5,599 nucleotides of DNA, taken from Streptomyces speibonae (GTDB lineage Bacteria; Actinomycetota; Actinomycetes; Streptomycetales; Streptomycetaceae). A program made the translations under genes and the position numbers. The DNA lies in the NCBI GenBank assembly GCA_000715605.1, contig KL568604.1, positions 49,063-54,661 on the forward strand, given 5' to 3'. The notes beneath the pieces were generated by a model. That model made no database searches and had not been told where the DNA came from. It was given only the letters and a program-made list of their open reading frames with translations. This document shows positions 1 through 5,599 of this stretch, one piece after another (position 1 is the first letter of the stretch; every line of letters starts with the position of its first letter).

Positions 1-1161
1 GCCGCGGTCTGCATCGACAACGCCCGCCGCTACTCGCGCGAGCGGGAGACCACCCTCGCCCTCCAGCGCAGCCTGCTCCCCCGCACCCTGCCGCGCACGG
101 CCGCCGTGGAGGCCGCCACCCGCTATCTGCCGGCCTCGCGCTCCGGCGTGGGCGGCGACTGGTTCGACGTGATCCCGCTGTCCGGGATGCGGGTGGCGAT
201 GGTGGTCGGGGACGTGGTGGGGTACGGCATCCAGGCGTCCGCGACGATGGGCCGGCTGCGCACGGCGGTGCGCACCCTGGCCGACATCGACCTGGCCCCC
301 GACGAGCTCCTCACCCATCTGGACGACCTGGTGCACCACCTGTCGCAGGAGGCGGGCGGCGACCACGGCGGCGGTGGCGAGGTCGGGGCGACGTGTCTGT
401 ACGCGGTGTACGACCCGGTGTCACGGCGCTGCACCCTGGCCCGGGCGGGGCACCCCGCGCCGGTCCTGGCGGCGCCGGGCGGCGCGACGCGGCACCTCGA
501 ACTGCCGTCCGGTCCGCCACTGGGCACGGGCGGGCTCCCGTTCGAGTCCGCCGAGCTGGAGCTGCCGGACGAGGCGGTGCTGGCGTTCTACACCGACGGG
601 CTGGTGGAGTCCCACGGCCGGGACACCGAGGCCGGTCACGCGCTGCTGCGCGAGGCGCTGTCCCCTGCCTCCGGCCCGCTCGACGAGACGTGCGACCGCG
701 TGCTGCAGAGGGTGCTCGCGCCGGGCGGTTCGACCGACGACGTGGCCCTGCTGCTGGTCCGCACCCACGGGCTGCCGGCCGCGCAGGTCGCCACCTGGGA
801 CATCCCCGCCGACCCGGCGCTGGTCGCCCCCATCCGCAAACAGGTCCTCGACCAGCTGGCCGCCTGGGCGCTGACCGAGGCCTCGTTCACCGCCGAGCTC
901 GTGGTGAGCGAACTGGTCACCAACGCCATCCGGTACGGCGCCCCGCCCATCCGGCTGCGGCTGATCCACGACGCCTCGACGCTGATCTGCGAGGTCTCCG
1001 ACACCAGCCACACGGCCCCGCACCTGCGCCGGGCCAAGACGTGGGACGAGGGCGGCCGCGGCCTGCTGCTGGTCGCCCAGCTCACCCAGCGCTGGGGCAG
1101 CAGGCACACGGCGGACGGCAAGACCATCTGGTCGGAGCTGGCGCTGGTGGACGAGATGTGA
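1..1161 (+). CDS. SpoIIE-family PP2C serine/threonine phosphatase with C-terminal HATPase domain (5' truncated by window)
   Basis: The frame is open from base 1 to the TGA at 1159-1161, giving 386 visible residues, so the true start lies upstream. The first residues (AAVCIDNARRYSRERE) look like the end of a GAF or PAS sensor domain followed by its linker helix. The phosphatase domain then shows the metal-binding motifs GGDWFD (residues 51-56), GDVVGYG (70-76), FYTDGLVE (near 196-203) and STDD (244-247). A GHKL ATPase domain of the RsbW type follows, with an N-box ELVTNAIRYG (304-313), SDTSHTAP (333-340) and the glycine motif EGGRGL (350-355). Proteins of this architecture in Streptomyces are thought to control anti-sigma-factor and antagonist partner switching: the phosphatase acts on a phospho-antagonist and the ATPase domain acts as a kinase. 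That role is family knowledge and the partner is not visible here. GDVVGYG has Tyr where many relatives have His. The family call is secure; the specific pathway is unknown. Confidence 0.93.
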   Translation, partial: AAVCIDNARRYSRERETTLALQRSLLPRTLPRTAAVEAATRYLPASRSGVGGDWFDVIPLSGMRVAMVVGDVVGYGIQASATMGRLRTAVRTLADIDLAPDELLTHLDDLVHHLSQEAGGDHGGGGEVGATCLYAVYDPVSRRCTLARAGHPAPVLAAPGGATRHLELPSGPPLGTGGLPFESAELELPDEAVLAFYTDGLVESHGRDTEAGHALLREALSPASGPLDETCDRVLQRVLAPGGSTDDVALLLVRTHGLPAAQVATWDIPADPALVAPIRKQVLDQLAAWALTEASFTAELVVSELVTNAIRYGAPPIRLRLIHDASTLICEVSDTSHTAPHLRRAKTWDEGGRGLLLVAQLTQRWGSRHTADGKTIWSELALVDEM

Positions 1162-1741
1162 GTGACCGCCCCGGGTGAACGGGCCCCGGTGCCCGGCCTC
1201 GGCGGCAGTCGCGCTCGTCCCCGGGGCCGGGCCGGCGCACCGGCCTCCCGCGGCTCCGGAAGCGGTACGCCGGGGACGTCCGGACGGCCACCGGGCGGCC
1301 CGGCCCCGACGGCACCCGGGCCGCACCGCCGTGCTGAGCGCCGCCGTCGGGGGGCTGGATGCCGGGGGCGGGCCGGCGCCACGTCCCCGCCGTGCTGACG
1401 AACGTCCCGCAGCTGCACGCTGTACGGCTACCCGGGTGCCGCCTGCGTCGACCCCGCAGGCGAGCAGCTGGGCCGGGCGACGACCCTGACACTCGCGCCC
1501 GGGGCCGCCGCCCGGACGGGGCCGCGCTACGCGAGCCCCGGGTCGGCGGCGCGCGCACGGCGGCCCCGGCGGCCCTCCCGGTCACTCCGCCGGACGAACG
1601 GGAGCCGCCCGGGGTGCCGTGGCGGGCCGGTGCGGTCCCGGTGCCGGGCGCCCTCCTCCTCGGTGTCCGTCACGGTGCTCCGCCGGGCAGCGGGCTCCTG
1701 GCCCCTGGCAGCGGCGAGGCGGTGGGGCCCGTGCTCAGTGA
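1162..1741 (+). pseudogene. DUF4232-domain secreted/lipoprotein gene, broken by at least five frameshifts
   Basis: No single frame codes convincingly here, but pieces of a DUF4232 protein appear in the right order. Frame 2 gives a signal-like AAVALVPGAG (1196-1225), and frame 1 a Gly/Ser/Pro linker GSGSGTPGTSG (1252-1284). Frame 2 then gives RTAVLSAAVGGLDAG (1322-1366), and frame 0 AGRRHVPAVLTN (1368-1403). Frame 1 gives SRSCTLYGYPGAACVD (1405-1452) and later TLTLAPG and YASP, to about 1539. Frame 0 resumes with VGGARTAAPAALPVTPPDER and VPW (1542-1625), and frame 1 with SSSVSVTVLR (1654-1683). SCTLYGYPG, TLAPG, TPPDE and VPW are, from memory of the family, typical of Streptomyces DUF4232 proteins. 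Shifts fall in the G-run 1364-1368, at 1401-1405, and in the C-runs 1536-1539, 1651-1653 and 1683-1684; up to two more lie in the N-terminal part. The Cys expected before RTAV is Gly (1319-1321), and a possible lipobox Cys before GSGSG is Arg (1249-1251). The true 5' end is uncertain: GTG 1162 directly abuts the phosphatase stop, and GTG 1175 is the frame-2 alternative. A gene damaged only by sequencing error would look much the same. The 3' end overlaps the convergent AKR gene by a few bases. Confidence 0.72.
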
Positions 1742-2703
1742 CCGGCGACCGGGTGGGCCGTGTAGGGCCGCTCGAGCTCCTCGGTCTCCTTGTCGCTCAG
1801 TTCCAGTTCGACGGCGGCCACCGCGTCCTCGAGGTGCCGGGGCCTGGCCGCGCCGACGATGGGCGCGGTGACGGTGTCCCGCTGGAGCAGCCAGGCGAGG
1901 GCGACCTGGGCGCGCGGTGCGCCGCGCCGTTCCGCGATGCGGGTCACCGCCTCGACGACGGCGCGGTCGCCCTCCTGGTACAGGGTGCTGCCGAAGCGGT
2001 CGGTGGCACTGCGCCCGGTCGTGGCGTCCCAGTCCCGGGTGAGCCGGCCCCGGGCGAGCGGGCTCCAGGGCAGGACGCCCACGCCCTGGTCGGCGCAGAG
2101 CGGCAGCATCTCGCGCTCCTCCTCCCGGTAGAGGAGGTTGTAGTGGTTCTGCATGGACACGAACCGGGTCCAGCCGTGCAGGTCGGCCGTGTACTGCGCC
2201 TTGGAGAACTGCCAGGCGTACATCGAACTCGCCCCGATGTAGCGCACCTTGCCGGCCTTGACGACGTCGTGCAGCGCCTCCATCGTCTCCTCGATCGGGG
2301 TGTCGGGGTCCCAGCGGTGGATCTGGTAGAGGTCGATGTAGTCGGTGCCCAGGCGGGTGAGGCTGTGGTCCAGCTCGGTCATGATCGCCTTGCGGGAGAG
2401 CCCGGCGCCGTTGGGTCCGGGCCGCATCCGGCCGTGCACCTTGGTGGCGAGCACGATGTCGTCGCGGCGGGCGAAGTCGCGCAGCGCCCGGCCGACGATC
2501 TCCTCGCTGGTGCCGTCGGAGTACACGTTGGCGGTGTCGAAGAAGGTGATCCCCGCCTCCAGCGCCTGCCGGATCAGCGGGCGGGAGGCCTCCTCGTCGA
2601 GGGTCCACTCGTGTGCGCCGCGGTCCGGGATGCCGTAGGTCATGCATCCCAGACAGATCCGCGACACCTCCAGGCCGGTGGAACCGAGCTTCACGTACTG
2701 CAT
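1735..2703 (-). CDS. Aldo/keto reductase, YajO-like
   Basis: This 322-residue protein is full length for a (beta/alpha)8 aldo/keto reductase and should be a soluble NADPH-dependent carbonyl reductase. The catalytic tetrad is complete: Asp56 and Tyr61 in FFDTANVYSDG, Lys88 in VLATKV, and His129 in YQIHRWD. Other family landmarks are the N-terminal LGSTGLEVSRICLGCMTYG, KVRYIGASSM (152-161), SMQNHYNLLYREEEREM (183-199), the cofactor-loop region PWSPLARGRLTR (212-223) and APIVGAARPRHLEDA (280-294). The segments LGCMTYG, YNLLYREEEREMLPLC and PWSPLARGRLTR closely resemble E. coli YajO, a reductase of broad or unclear physiological substrate, so no substrate is assigned. The ATG start has AGGAG (complement of 2712-2716) eight bases upstream. 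It lies 97 bp downstream of the flavoprotein gene on the same strand, so it may be co-transcribed or have its own promoter in the gap. The family is certain; the exact function is inferred only. Confidence 0.95.
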   Translation of the reverse strand: MQYVKLGSTGLEVSRICLGCMTYGIPDRGAHEWTLDEEASRPLIRQALEAGITFFDTANVYSDGTSEEIVGRALRDFARRDDIVLATKVHGRMRPGPNGAGLSRKAIMTELDHSLTRLGTDYIDLYQIHRWDPDTPIEETMEALHDVVKAGKVRYIGASSMYAWQFSKAQYTADLHGWTRFVSMQNHYNLLYREEEREMLPLCADQGVGVLPWSPLARGRLTRDWDATTGRSATDRFGSTLYQEGDRAVVEAVTRIAERRGAPRAQVALAWLLQRDTVTAPIVGAARPRHLEDAVAAVELELSDKETEELERPYTAHPVAGH

Positions 2704-2761
2704 CGTTGCTGCTCCTGCCTTCGGGGAGGGTCCGTGGCCTTGTTGCCGGACGGGTCAGACG

Positions 2762-2785
2762 GAGCGTACGTGTTCGTGTGCGCTC
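2762..2785. promoter_or_regulatory. Imperfect 24-bp palindrome between flavoprotein and AKR genes (possible operator)
   Basis: The arms GAGCG (2762-2766) and CGCTC (2781-2785) are perfectly complementary, and three of the seven inner position pairs also match. It lies about 60 bp upstream of the AKR start codon and 15 bp past the flavoprotein stop. It could be a regulator site for the AKR gene or a weak RNA hairpin. No regulator gene is next to it and no clear -10/-35 pair was found. Confidence 0.22.
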
Positions 2786-2800
2786 CAAGCCGGGTGCGCG

Positions 2801-3325
2801 TCACTCCCGGCGCAGCAGGTCCAGGGCCCGCTCCCAGCCGAACTCCGGCCGCCCGCCGTCCACTTCGGACTCGCCCTCGTAGGGGTCGCCGAAGCGCACG
2901 CCCATGCCGCGCAGCCTGGTGAGGCTGTCCCGGTAGGCGGGGTGGGCGGCCAGCGCGCCGGCCACGCACGGCAGGACGGCGATCGGCACGCCGAGCCCGG
3001 CCGCCTCGCACAGGGTGCCCAGGGCGAGGGTGTCGGCGATGCCGGCCGCCCATTTGTTGACGGTGTTGAAGGTGGCGGGCGCGACCACCACGGCGTCCGG
3101 GGCGGGGAAGGGGCGCGGTTCGCCCGGCCTGCGCCAGGCGGACCTGATCGGGCGGCCGGTCTGCGTCTCGACGGCGGCGGCGTCGAAGAAGCCGTTCATG
3201 GCGAGGGGTGTGGCGATGACACCGACCTCCCAGTCCCGCTCCTGTGCGCGGGTGATCAGCTTGCTGACGTCCGCGGCGACACCGGCGGCGCAGACCACGA
3301 CGTAGAGAAAGGGCTTCTCGCTCAC
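2801..3325 (-). CDS. Flavoprotein of the HFCD fold (PF02441-like), no canonical catalytic His
   Basis: This 174-residue protein starts with a Rossmann-like strand (PFLYVVVCAAGVAADVSKLI, residues 5-24) and carries VVVAPATFNTVNKWAAGIADTLA (79-101). That segment corresponds to the PASANT flavin-binding motif and following helix of the EpiD/MrsD/Dfp/UbiX group. The fold therefore predicts FMN or FAD binding. The His that usually sits just before this segment in cysteine decarboxylases is missing: the stretch reads RPFPAPDAVVVAP, and the only His in the protein is H128. The PxMNxxMW substrate clamp is also absent (LPCVAGALAAHP, 118-129). It is therefore unlikely to be a canonical peptidyl-cysteine or phosphopantothenoylcysteine decarboxylase, and its reaction is unknown. 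The start is GTG at 3325-3323. AGGG eight bases upstream is a weak ribosome site, and the mRNA may instead be leaderless. It is divergent from the LysE unit and upstream of the AKR gene on the same strand. Confidence 0.88.
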   Translation of the reverse strand: MSEKPFLYVVVCAAGVAADVSKLITRAQERDWEVGVIATPLAMNGFFDAAAVETQTGRPIRSAWRRPGEPRPFPAPDAVVVAPATFNTVNKWAAGIADTLALGTLCEAAGLGVPIAVLPCVAGALAAHPAYRDSLTRLRGMGVRFGDPYEGESEVDGGRPEFGWERALDLLRRE

Positions 3326-3331
3326 CCGGAA

Positions 3332-3337
3332 ACCCTA
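3332..3337 (-). promoter_or_regulatory. Candidate -10 element (TAGGGT) for a leaderless flavoprotein mRNA
   Basis: On the minus strand TAGGGT fits the actinobacterial -10 pattern TANNNT and ends six bases before the GTG start at 3325. Transcription would then begin at or within a base of the start codon. No good -35 hexamer was seen at the usual spacing. The same bases include AGGG, which could instead act as a weak ribosome binding site. Confidence 0.35.
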
Positions 3338-3393
3338 TGCGCGCGCGGGAAAACCGATTGCCGCTCCCCCGGGGCAAGCCCCAGGATCTGGCC

Positions 3394-3498
3394 ATGAGCA
3401 CCCGTTCACTCCCGTTGCCGTTGTCCGCCGCCGCGTCCGCCGCGGGCCGACAGCAGCAGTCCGGTCCGTGGGAGGTACCGACTCCGCCGCGGTCATGA
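3394..3498 (+). CDS. Small 34-codon ORF overlapping the LysE start (possible leader or coupling peptide)
   Basis: ATG 3394 has AGGA (3383-3386) seven bases upstream and opens a 34-residue frame beginning MSTRSLPLPL, with an internal QQQ and ending PTPPRS. Its TGA (3496-3498) overlaps the LysE ATG (3495-3497) as ATGA, the classic geometry for translational coupling. This would explain why the exporter has no ribosome site at normal spacing: the only strong one, GGAGGT at 3471-3476, is 18 bases away. I recognise no family for the peptide. It has no membrane segment and no run of Lys or Arg codons like a classical attenuator. It may be a non-functional chance frame. Confidence 0.38.
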   Translation: MSTRSLPLPLSAAASAAGRQQQSGPWEVPTPPRS

Positions 3499-4124
3499 CG
3501 GCCGCGCTGCTCGCGGGGCTGCTCGCCGGCTACGGCATCGCCGTCCCCGTGGGAGCCGTCGGCGCGTACCTGGTCTCCCTCACCGCCCGCACCTCGCTGC
3601 GCACCGGAGTCGGCGCGGCCCTCGGCGTCGCCACGGCGGACGGGCTGTACGCCCTGGCCGCCACGGTGGGCGGCTCGGCCCTCGCGGCTGCGCTGCGGCC
3701 GGCGCTCGGCCCGCTGCGCTGGGTCTGCGTGCTGGTGCTGCTGGCGCTGGCGGCGTGGGGCGGAGCCGGGGCCGTACGGCAGTACCGGGGTCACCGGCTC
3801 GCCGTCCGGCAGGGGGCGGCGCCCGTGCGTCCGGCGCGGGCCTTCGCGACGCTGCTGGGGATCACCCTGCTCAATCCGACGACCGTGATCTACTTCGCGG
3901 CGCTGGTGATCGGCTCCCGGAGCGGGGAGGCGGCCCCGATGCCGGAGCAGGCCGTGTTCGTCACGGCGGCCTTCGCCGCTTCCGCGAGCTGGCAGGTGCT
4001 GCTGGCCGGGGGCGGTGCCCTGCTGGGGCGGGCGCTGACCGGTCGCCGGGGGCGGCTGGCGACCGGGCTGGTGGCGAGCGGCGTGATGACGGCGCTCGCC
4101 CTGCGCATGGCGGTGGCCGCCTGA
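3495..4124 (+). CDS. LysE/RhtB-family amino-acid or metabolite exporter
   Basis: From ATG 3495 this encodes a 209-residue, strongly hydrophobic protein with about six membrane segments (roughly residues 2-27, 36-62, 72-95, 116-140, 152-178 and 186-207), the normal size and topology for LysE. Family signatures are GLLAGYGIAVPVGAVGAYLV near the N-terminus, RTGVGAALGVATADGLYAL (36-54), and LLNPTTVIYFAAL (125-137), the conserved Asn-Pro re-entrant motif. LysE proteins export amino acids or small metabolites using the proton motive force; the substrate cannot be read here. An upstream in-frame GTG at 3468 would add nine residues, but it has no ribosome site, and homologues as I remember them begin with MTAALLAGLLAGYG, so ATG 3495 is preferred. 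The start overlaps the stop of a 34-codon ORF. LysE genes often sit next to an AsnC/Lrp or LysR regulator, but none is in view. The family call is firm; start and substrate are less sure. Confidence 0.9.
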   Translation: MTAALLAGLLAGYGIAVPVGAVGAYLVSLTARTSLRTGVGAALGVATADGLYALAATVGGSALAAALRPALGPLRWVCVLVLLALAAWGGAGAVRQYRGHRLAVRQGAAPVRPARAFATLLGITLLNPTTVIYFAALVIGSRSGEAAPMPEQAVFVTAAFAASASWQVLLAGGGALLGRALTGRRGRLATGLVASGVMTALALRMAVAA

Positions 4125-4215
4125 GCGGGGCACCGTCAGGATGAGATCGGCGGGCCGCGGTGTTGGACGGTGACCGGCTCGTTGACGGTATCCGAGAGAC
4201 GATGGGACGGATGTC

Positions 4216-4665
4216 ATGCCTCTGCAAGGCGAGTACGAACCCAGCCCCACCCGATGGGTGCGCGAACAGGTGGAGCTCTACGAGAGTTCCGGCGGCACGC
4301 GCGGGACGACGCTGCAGAACACGCGGCGCCCGGTCATCCTGCTGACCAGCGTGGGCGCGAAGAGCGGCAAGCTGCGCAAGACGCCCCTGATGCGTGTCGA
4401 GCACGAGGGGCGCTACGCGGCGGTGGCCTCGCTCGGCGGCGCCCCCAGGCATCCGGTCTGGTATCACAACCTCAGGGCCGACCCCCGGGTCGAGCTCCAG
4501 GACGGGCCGTCGAAGTGGGACATGACGGCCCGTGAGGTCACCGGGGAGGAGAAGGCCGAATGGTGGGAGCGCGCCGTCACGGCCTATCCGCCGTACGCCG
4601 ACTACCAGAAGAAGACGGACCGCGAGATCCCCCTCTTCGTGCTGGAACGGTCCGAGCACGGCTGA
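4216..4665 (+). CDS. Deazaflavin (F420)-dependent nitroreductase/quinone reductase, Ddn family
   Basis: This 149-residue protein has the usual length and split-barrel pattern of Ddn-like enzymes, which transfer hydride from reduced F420 to quinones, nitro compounds or enones. Visible motifs are the amphipathic N-terminal helix ([16 protein letters not shown], 12-27), [21 protein letters not shown] (42-62, basic residues likely at the F420 phosphate), [20 protein letters not shown] (71-90) and a C-terminal [18 protein letters not shown] (127-144). All are hallmarks of the family as known from actinomycetes. ATG 4216 is preceded only by a weak GGGACGG (4204-4210). The 91-bp gap after LysE may hold its own promoter, though no convincing hexamer pair stands out. 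It converges on the CDF gene, and a strong hairpin lies about 85 bp past its stop. The natural substrate is unknown. Its presence implies that the host makes F420. Confidence 0.93.
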   Translation: MPLQGEYEPSPTRWVREQVELYESSGGTRGTTLQNTRRPVILLTSVGAKSGKLRKTPLMRVEHEGRYAAVASLGGAPRHPVWYHNLRADPRVELQDGPSKWDMTAREVTGEEKAEWWERAVTAYPPYADYQKKTDREIPLFVLERSEHG

Positions 4666-4745
4666 CCGACGCCGGGGCCCGGCGGGCGGGGCGGAAAAAC
4701 TTCGCTCCGGTGTGCATGAAGCGCCGGCCGCCGGGCAGTCGTGCT

Positions 4746-5599
4746 TCAGGCCCCGCCGCGTTCCCCCGTCGCGGCGGGGCTTTCCCGTGCCTCGCGCGCT
4801 TCCGCGGAGCCTCGGTCGGTGACGTCGAGGAAGACCTGTTCGGCCTCGGGGACCGCGCGGGCGATGGACCGCTTGATGCGTACGGCGACCAGCTCGACCC
4901 GCTCGCTGTCCAGTCCGGGCGCCAGGTCGACGCGGGCGGCCACCAGCACGGTGTCCAGTCCGGTCTTCATGGTGAAGAGCGCTTCCACACTGTCGATCTC
5001 GGGCTGTGCGCGCAGCACCTCCCGGATCCGTCCGCCGGTCTGAGGATCCGCGGCCTCGCCGATCAGCTGGTCGCGTGCGTCGCGCCCGAGCCGGTAGGCG
5101 ACGTAGACCAGCAGCACCCCGATGGCGAGCGACGCGGACGCCTCCCACACCACCTCTCCGGTGGCCATGTGCAGCGCCATCCCGGCGATGGCCAGGGTCA
5201 CGCCGACCACCGCGGTGCCGTCCTCGGCGACCACGGTGCGCAGCGCCGGATCCCGCAGGCTGCCGCCCTGCCGGCGCACCTGGTACAGGGCCCGCAGCAG
5301 GGAGCCGCCCTCGGCCAGCAGGGCGACGCCGAGCACGATCAGTCCGGCGACGTAGCCGCTCAGCTGCTCCTCGCCTCCCGTCCTGAGCGCGTCGACGCCC
5401 TGGTAGAACGAGAAGCAGCCGCCCATGACGAAGATGCCGACGGCGGCGAGCAGTGACCAGAAGAACCGCTCCTTGCCGTAGCCGAACGGGTGACGGCGGT
5501 CCGGCGGGCGCCGGCTGCGCCGCAGCGCCGCCAGCAGGAACACTTCGTTCAGGCTGTCGGCGACGGAGTGCGCCGCCTCCGACAGCAGCGCCGGGGAGG
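4746..5599 (-). CDS. Cation diffusion facilitator (CDF) family metal transporter, ZnT9-like (N-terminus beyond window)
   Basis: The minus-strand frame is open from the right window edge to TGA 4748-4746, giving 283 visible residues; the GTG at 5543 is internal. The visible start reads SPALLSEAAHSVADSLNEV: the metal-site HSVAD (H10, D14) of CDF transmembrane helix 2. HPFGYGKERFFW (36-47) follows, a strong CDF signature, then four more membrane segments and a cytoplasmic metallochaperone-like C-terminal domain (about 195-265, with VEALFTMKTGLDTVLVAARVDL). CDF proteins exchange protons for Zn2+, Mn2+ or similar metals. In helix 5 the usual HxxxD is replaced by VVAEDGTAVVG (E125, D126), the pattern I associate with the SLC30A9/ZnT9-like branch, so metal specificity is unclear. 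The last residues (GSAEAREARESPAATGERGGA) are a low-complexity tail whose codons form the embedded hairpin. It converges on the Ddn-like gene with an 80-bp gap. Confidence 0.93.
   Translation of the reverse strand, partial: SPALLSEAAHSVADSLNEVFLLAALRRSRRPPDRRHPFGYGKERFFWSLLAAVGIFVMGGCFSFYQGVDALRTGGEEQLSGYVAGLIVLGVALLAEGGSLLRALYQVRRQGGSLRDPALRTVVAEDGTAVVGVTLAIAGMALHMATGEVVWEASASLAIGVLLVYVAYRLGRDARDQLIGEAADPQTGGRIREVLRAQPEIDSVEALFTMKTGLDTVLVAARVDLAPGLDSERVELVAVRIKRSIARAVPEAEQVFLDVTDRGSAEAREARESPAATGERGGA
4750..4783 (+). terminator. Intrinsic-type hairpin downstream of the Ddn-like gene, inside the CDF 3' end
   Basis: GCCCCGCCGCG (4750-4760) pairs perfectly with CGCGGCGGGGC (4770-4780) around a nine-base loop, an 11-bp GC stem followed by TTT on the plus strand. 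Actinobacterial terminators often lack a long U-tract, so this is a good stop for the plus-strand transcript ending at 4665. The minus-strand side is followed by CTGAAGCACG, with no U-run, so it is less likely to end CDF transcription cleanly. It covers the last codons of the convergent CDF gene. Confidence 0.68.

Noticed and set aside
421..1585. Long minus-strand open frames across the phosphatase gene and the following gap
   Set aside because: They are shadow frames of high-GC coding DNA with Arg/Pro/Gly/Ala-rich products and no family resemblance, and they contradict the clear plus-strand phosphatase motifs.
1700..1729. GGCCCC/GGGGCC inverted repeat just past the AKR stop, considered as its terminator
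   Set aside because: Only six base pairs with an 18-base loop and no U-run on the minus strand, so it is too weak to call.
1630..2922. A 430-codon plus-strand frame antisense to the AKR gene
   Set aside because: Its product has no recognisable domain, and the opposite strand encodes a complete AKR with all catalytic residues. Only its first few codons are meaningful, as part of the DUF4232 remnant.
3371..3384. GGGGCAAGCCCC hairpin upstream of the small ORF
   Set aside because: A four-base-pair stem with a four-base loop is too small to call a terminator or riboswitch element.
4163..4210. TTGGAC, TTGACG and repeated GACGG motifs before the Ddn-like gene, considered as a promoter or operator
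   Set aside because: No -10 hexamer sits at 16-18 bases with a good match, and the repeats are short and unevenly spaced, so chance is likely.
2691..4250. A 519-codon minus-strand frame spanning the flavoprotein, LysE and gap regions
   Set aside because: It crosses three well-supported genes in other frames or on the other strand, and its translation is low-complexity Arg/Gly/Pro. It reflects the lack of stop codons at high GC.
4670..4684. CGCCGGG-G-CCCGGCG palindrome just after the Ddn-like stop
   Set aside because: The loop is effectively too short, giving about a 5-bp stem, and no U-tract follows. The hairpin at 4750-4780 is far better.

Overview
The window is very GC-rich (third codon positions almost all G or C), uses GTG starts, and carries an F420-type oxidoreductase, a SpoIIE/HATPase phosphatase and a DUF4232-type remnant. 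Together these point to an actinomycete, most likely Streptomyces or a close relative. This assignment is an inference from composition and gene families.

Layout, left to right. (1) Bases 1-1161, + strand: the 3' part of a regulatory PP2C phosphatase fused to an anti-sigma-type HATPase. Its N-terminal sensor region lies outside the window. (2) 1162 to about 1741, + strand: no intact gene, but the pieces of a DUF4232 secreted or lipoprotein gene can be read across all three frames, so this is a frameshifted pseudogene or a locally mis-sequenced gene. (3) 1735-2703, - strand: a YajO-like aldo/keto reductase with a complete catalytic tetrad. (4) 2801-3325, - strand: a small flavoprotein of the HFCD fold without the family's usual catalytic His, possibly translated from a leaderless mRNA. 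(5) 3394-3498, + strand: a 34-codon small ORF whose stop overlaps the start of (6) a LysE-family exporter at 3495-4124. (7) 4216-4665, + strand: a Ddn-like deazaflavin (F420)-dependent oxidoreductase. (8) 4746-5599, - strand: a cation diffusion facilitator, cut off at its N-terminus by the window edge. A strong hairpin for the + strand transcript of (7) lies inside the last codons of (8).

The genes look like a mixed accessory or housekeeping neighbourhood rather than one pathway. The AKR and the flavoprotein share a strand and may be co-transcribed. LysE diverges from the flavoprotein, and the Ddn-like gene converges on the CDF gene. I saw no CRISPR array, RNA gene, insertion sequence or obvious defence system. 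The least expected features are the shattered DUF4232 gene, the small ORF coupled to the exporter, and the terminator embedded in coding sequence.
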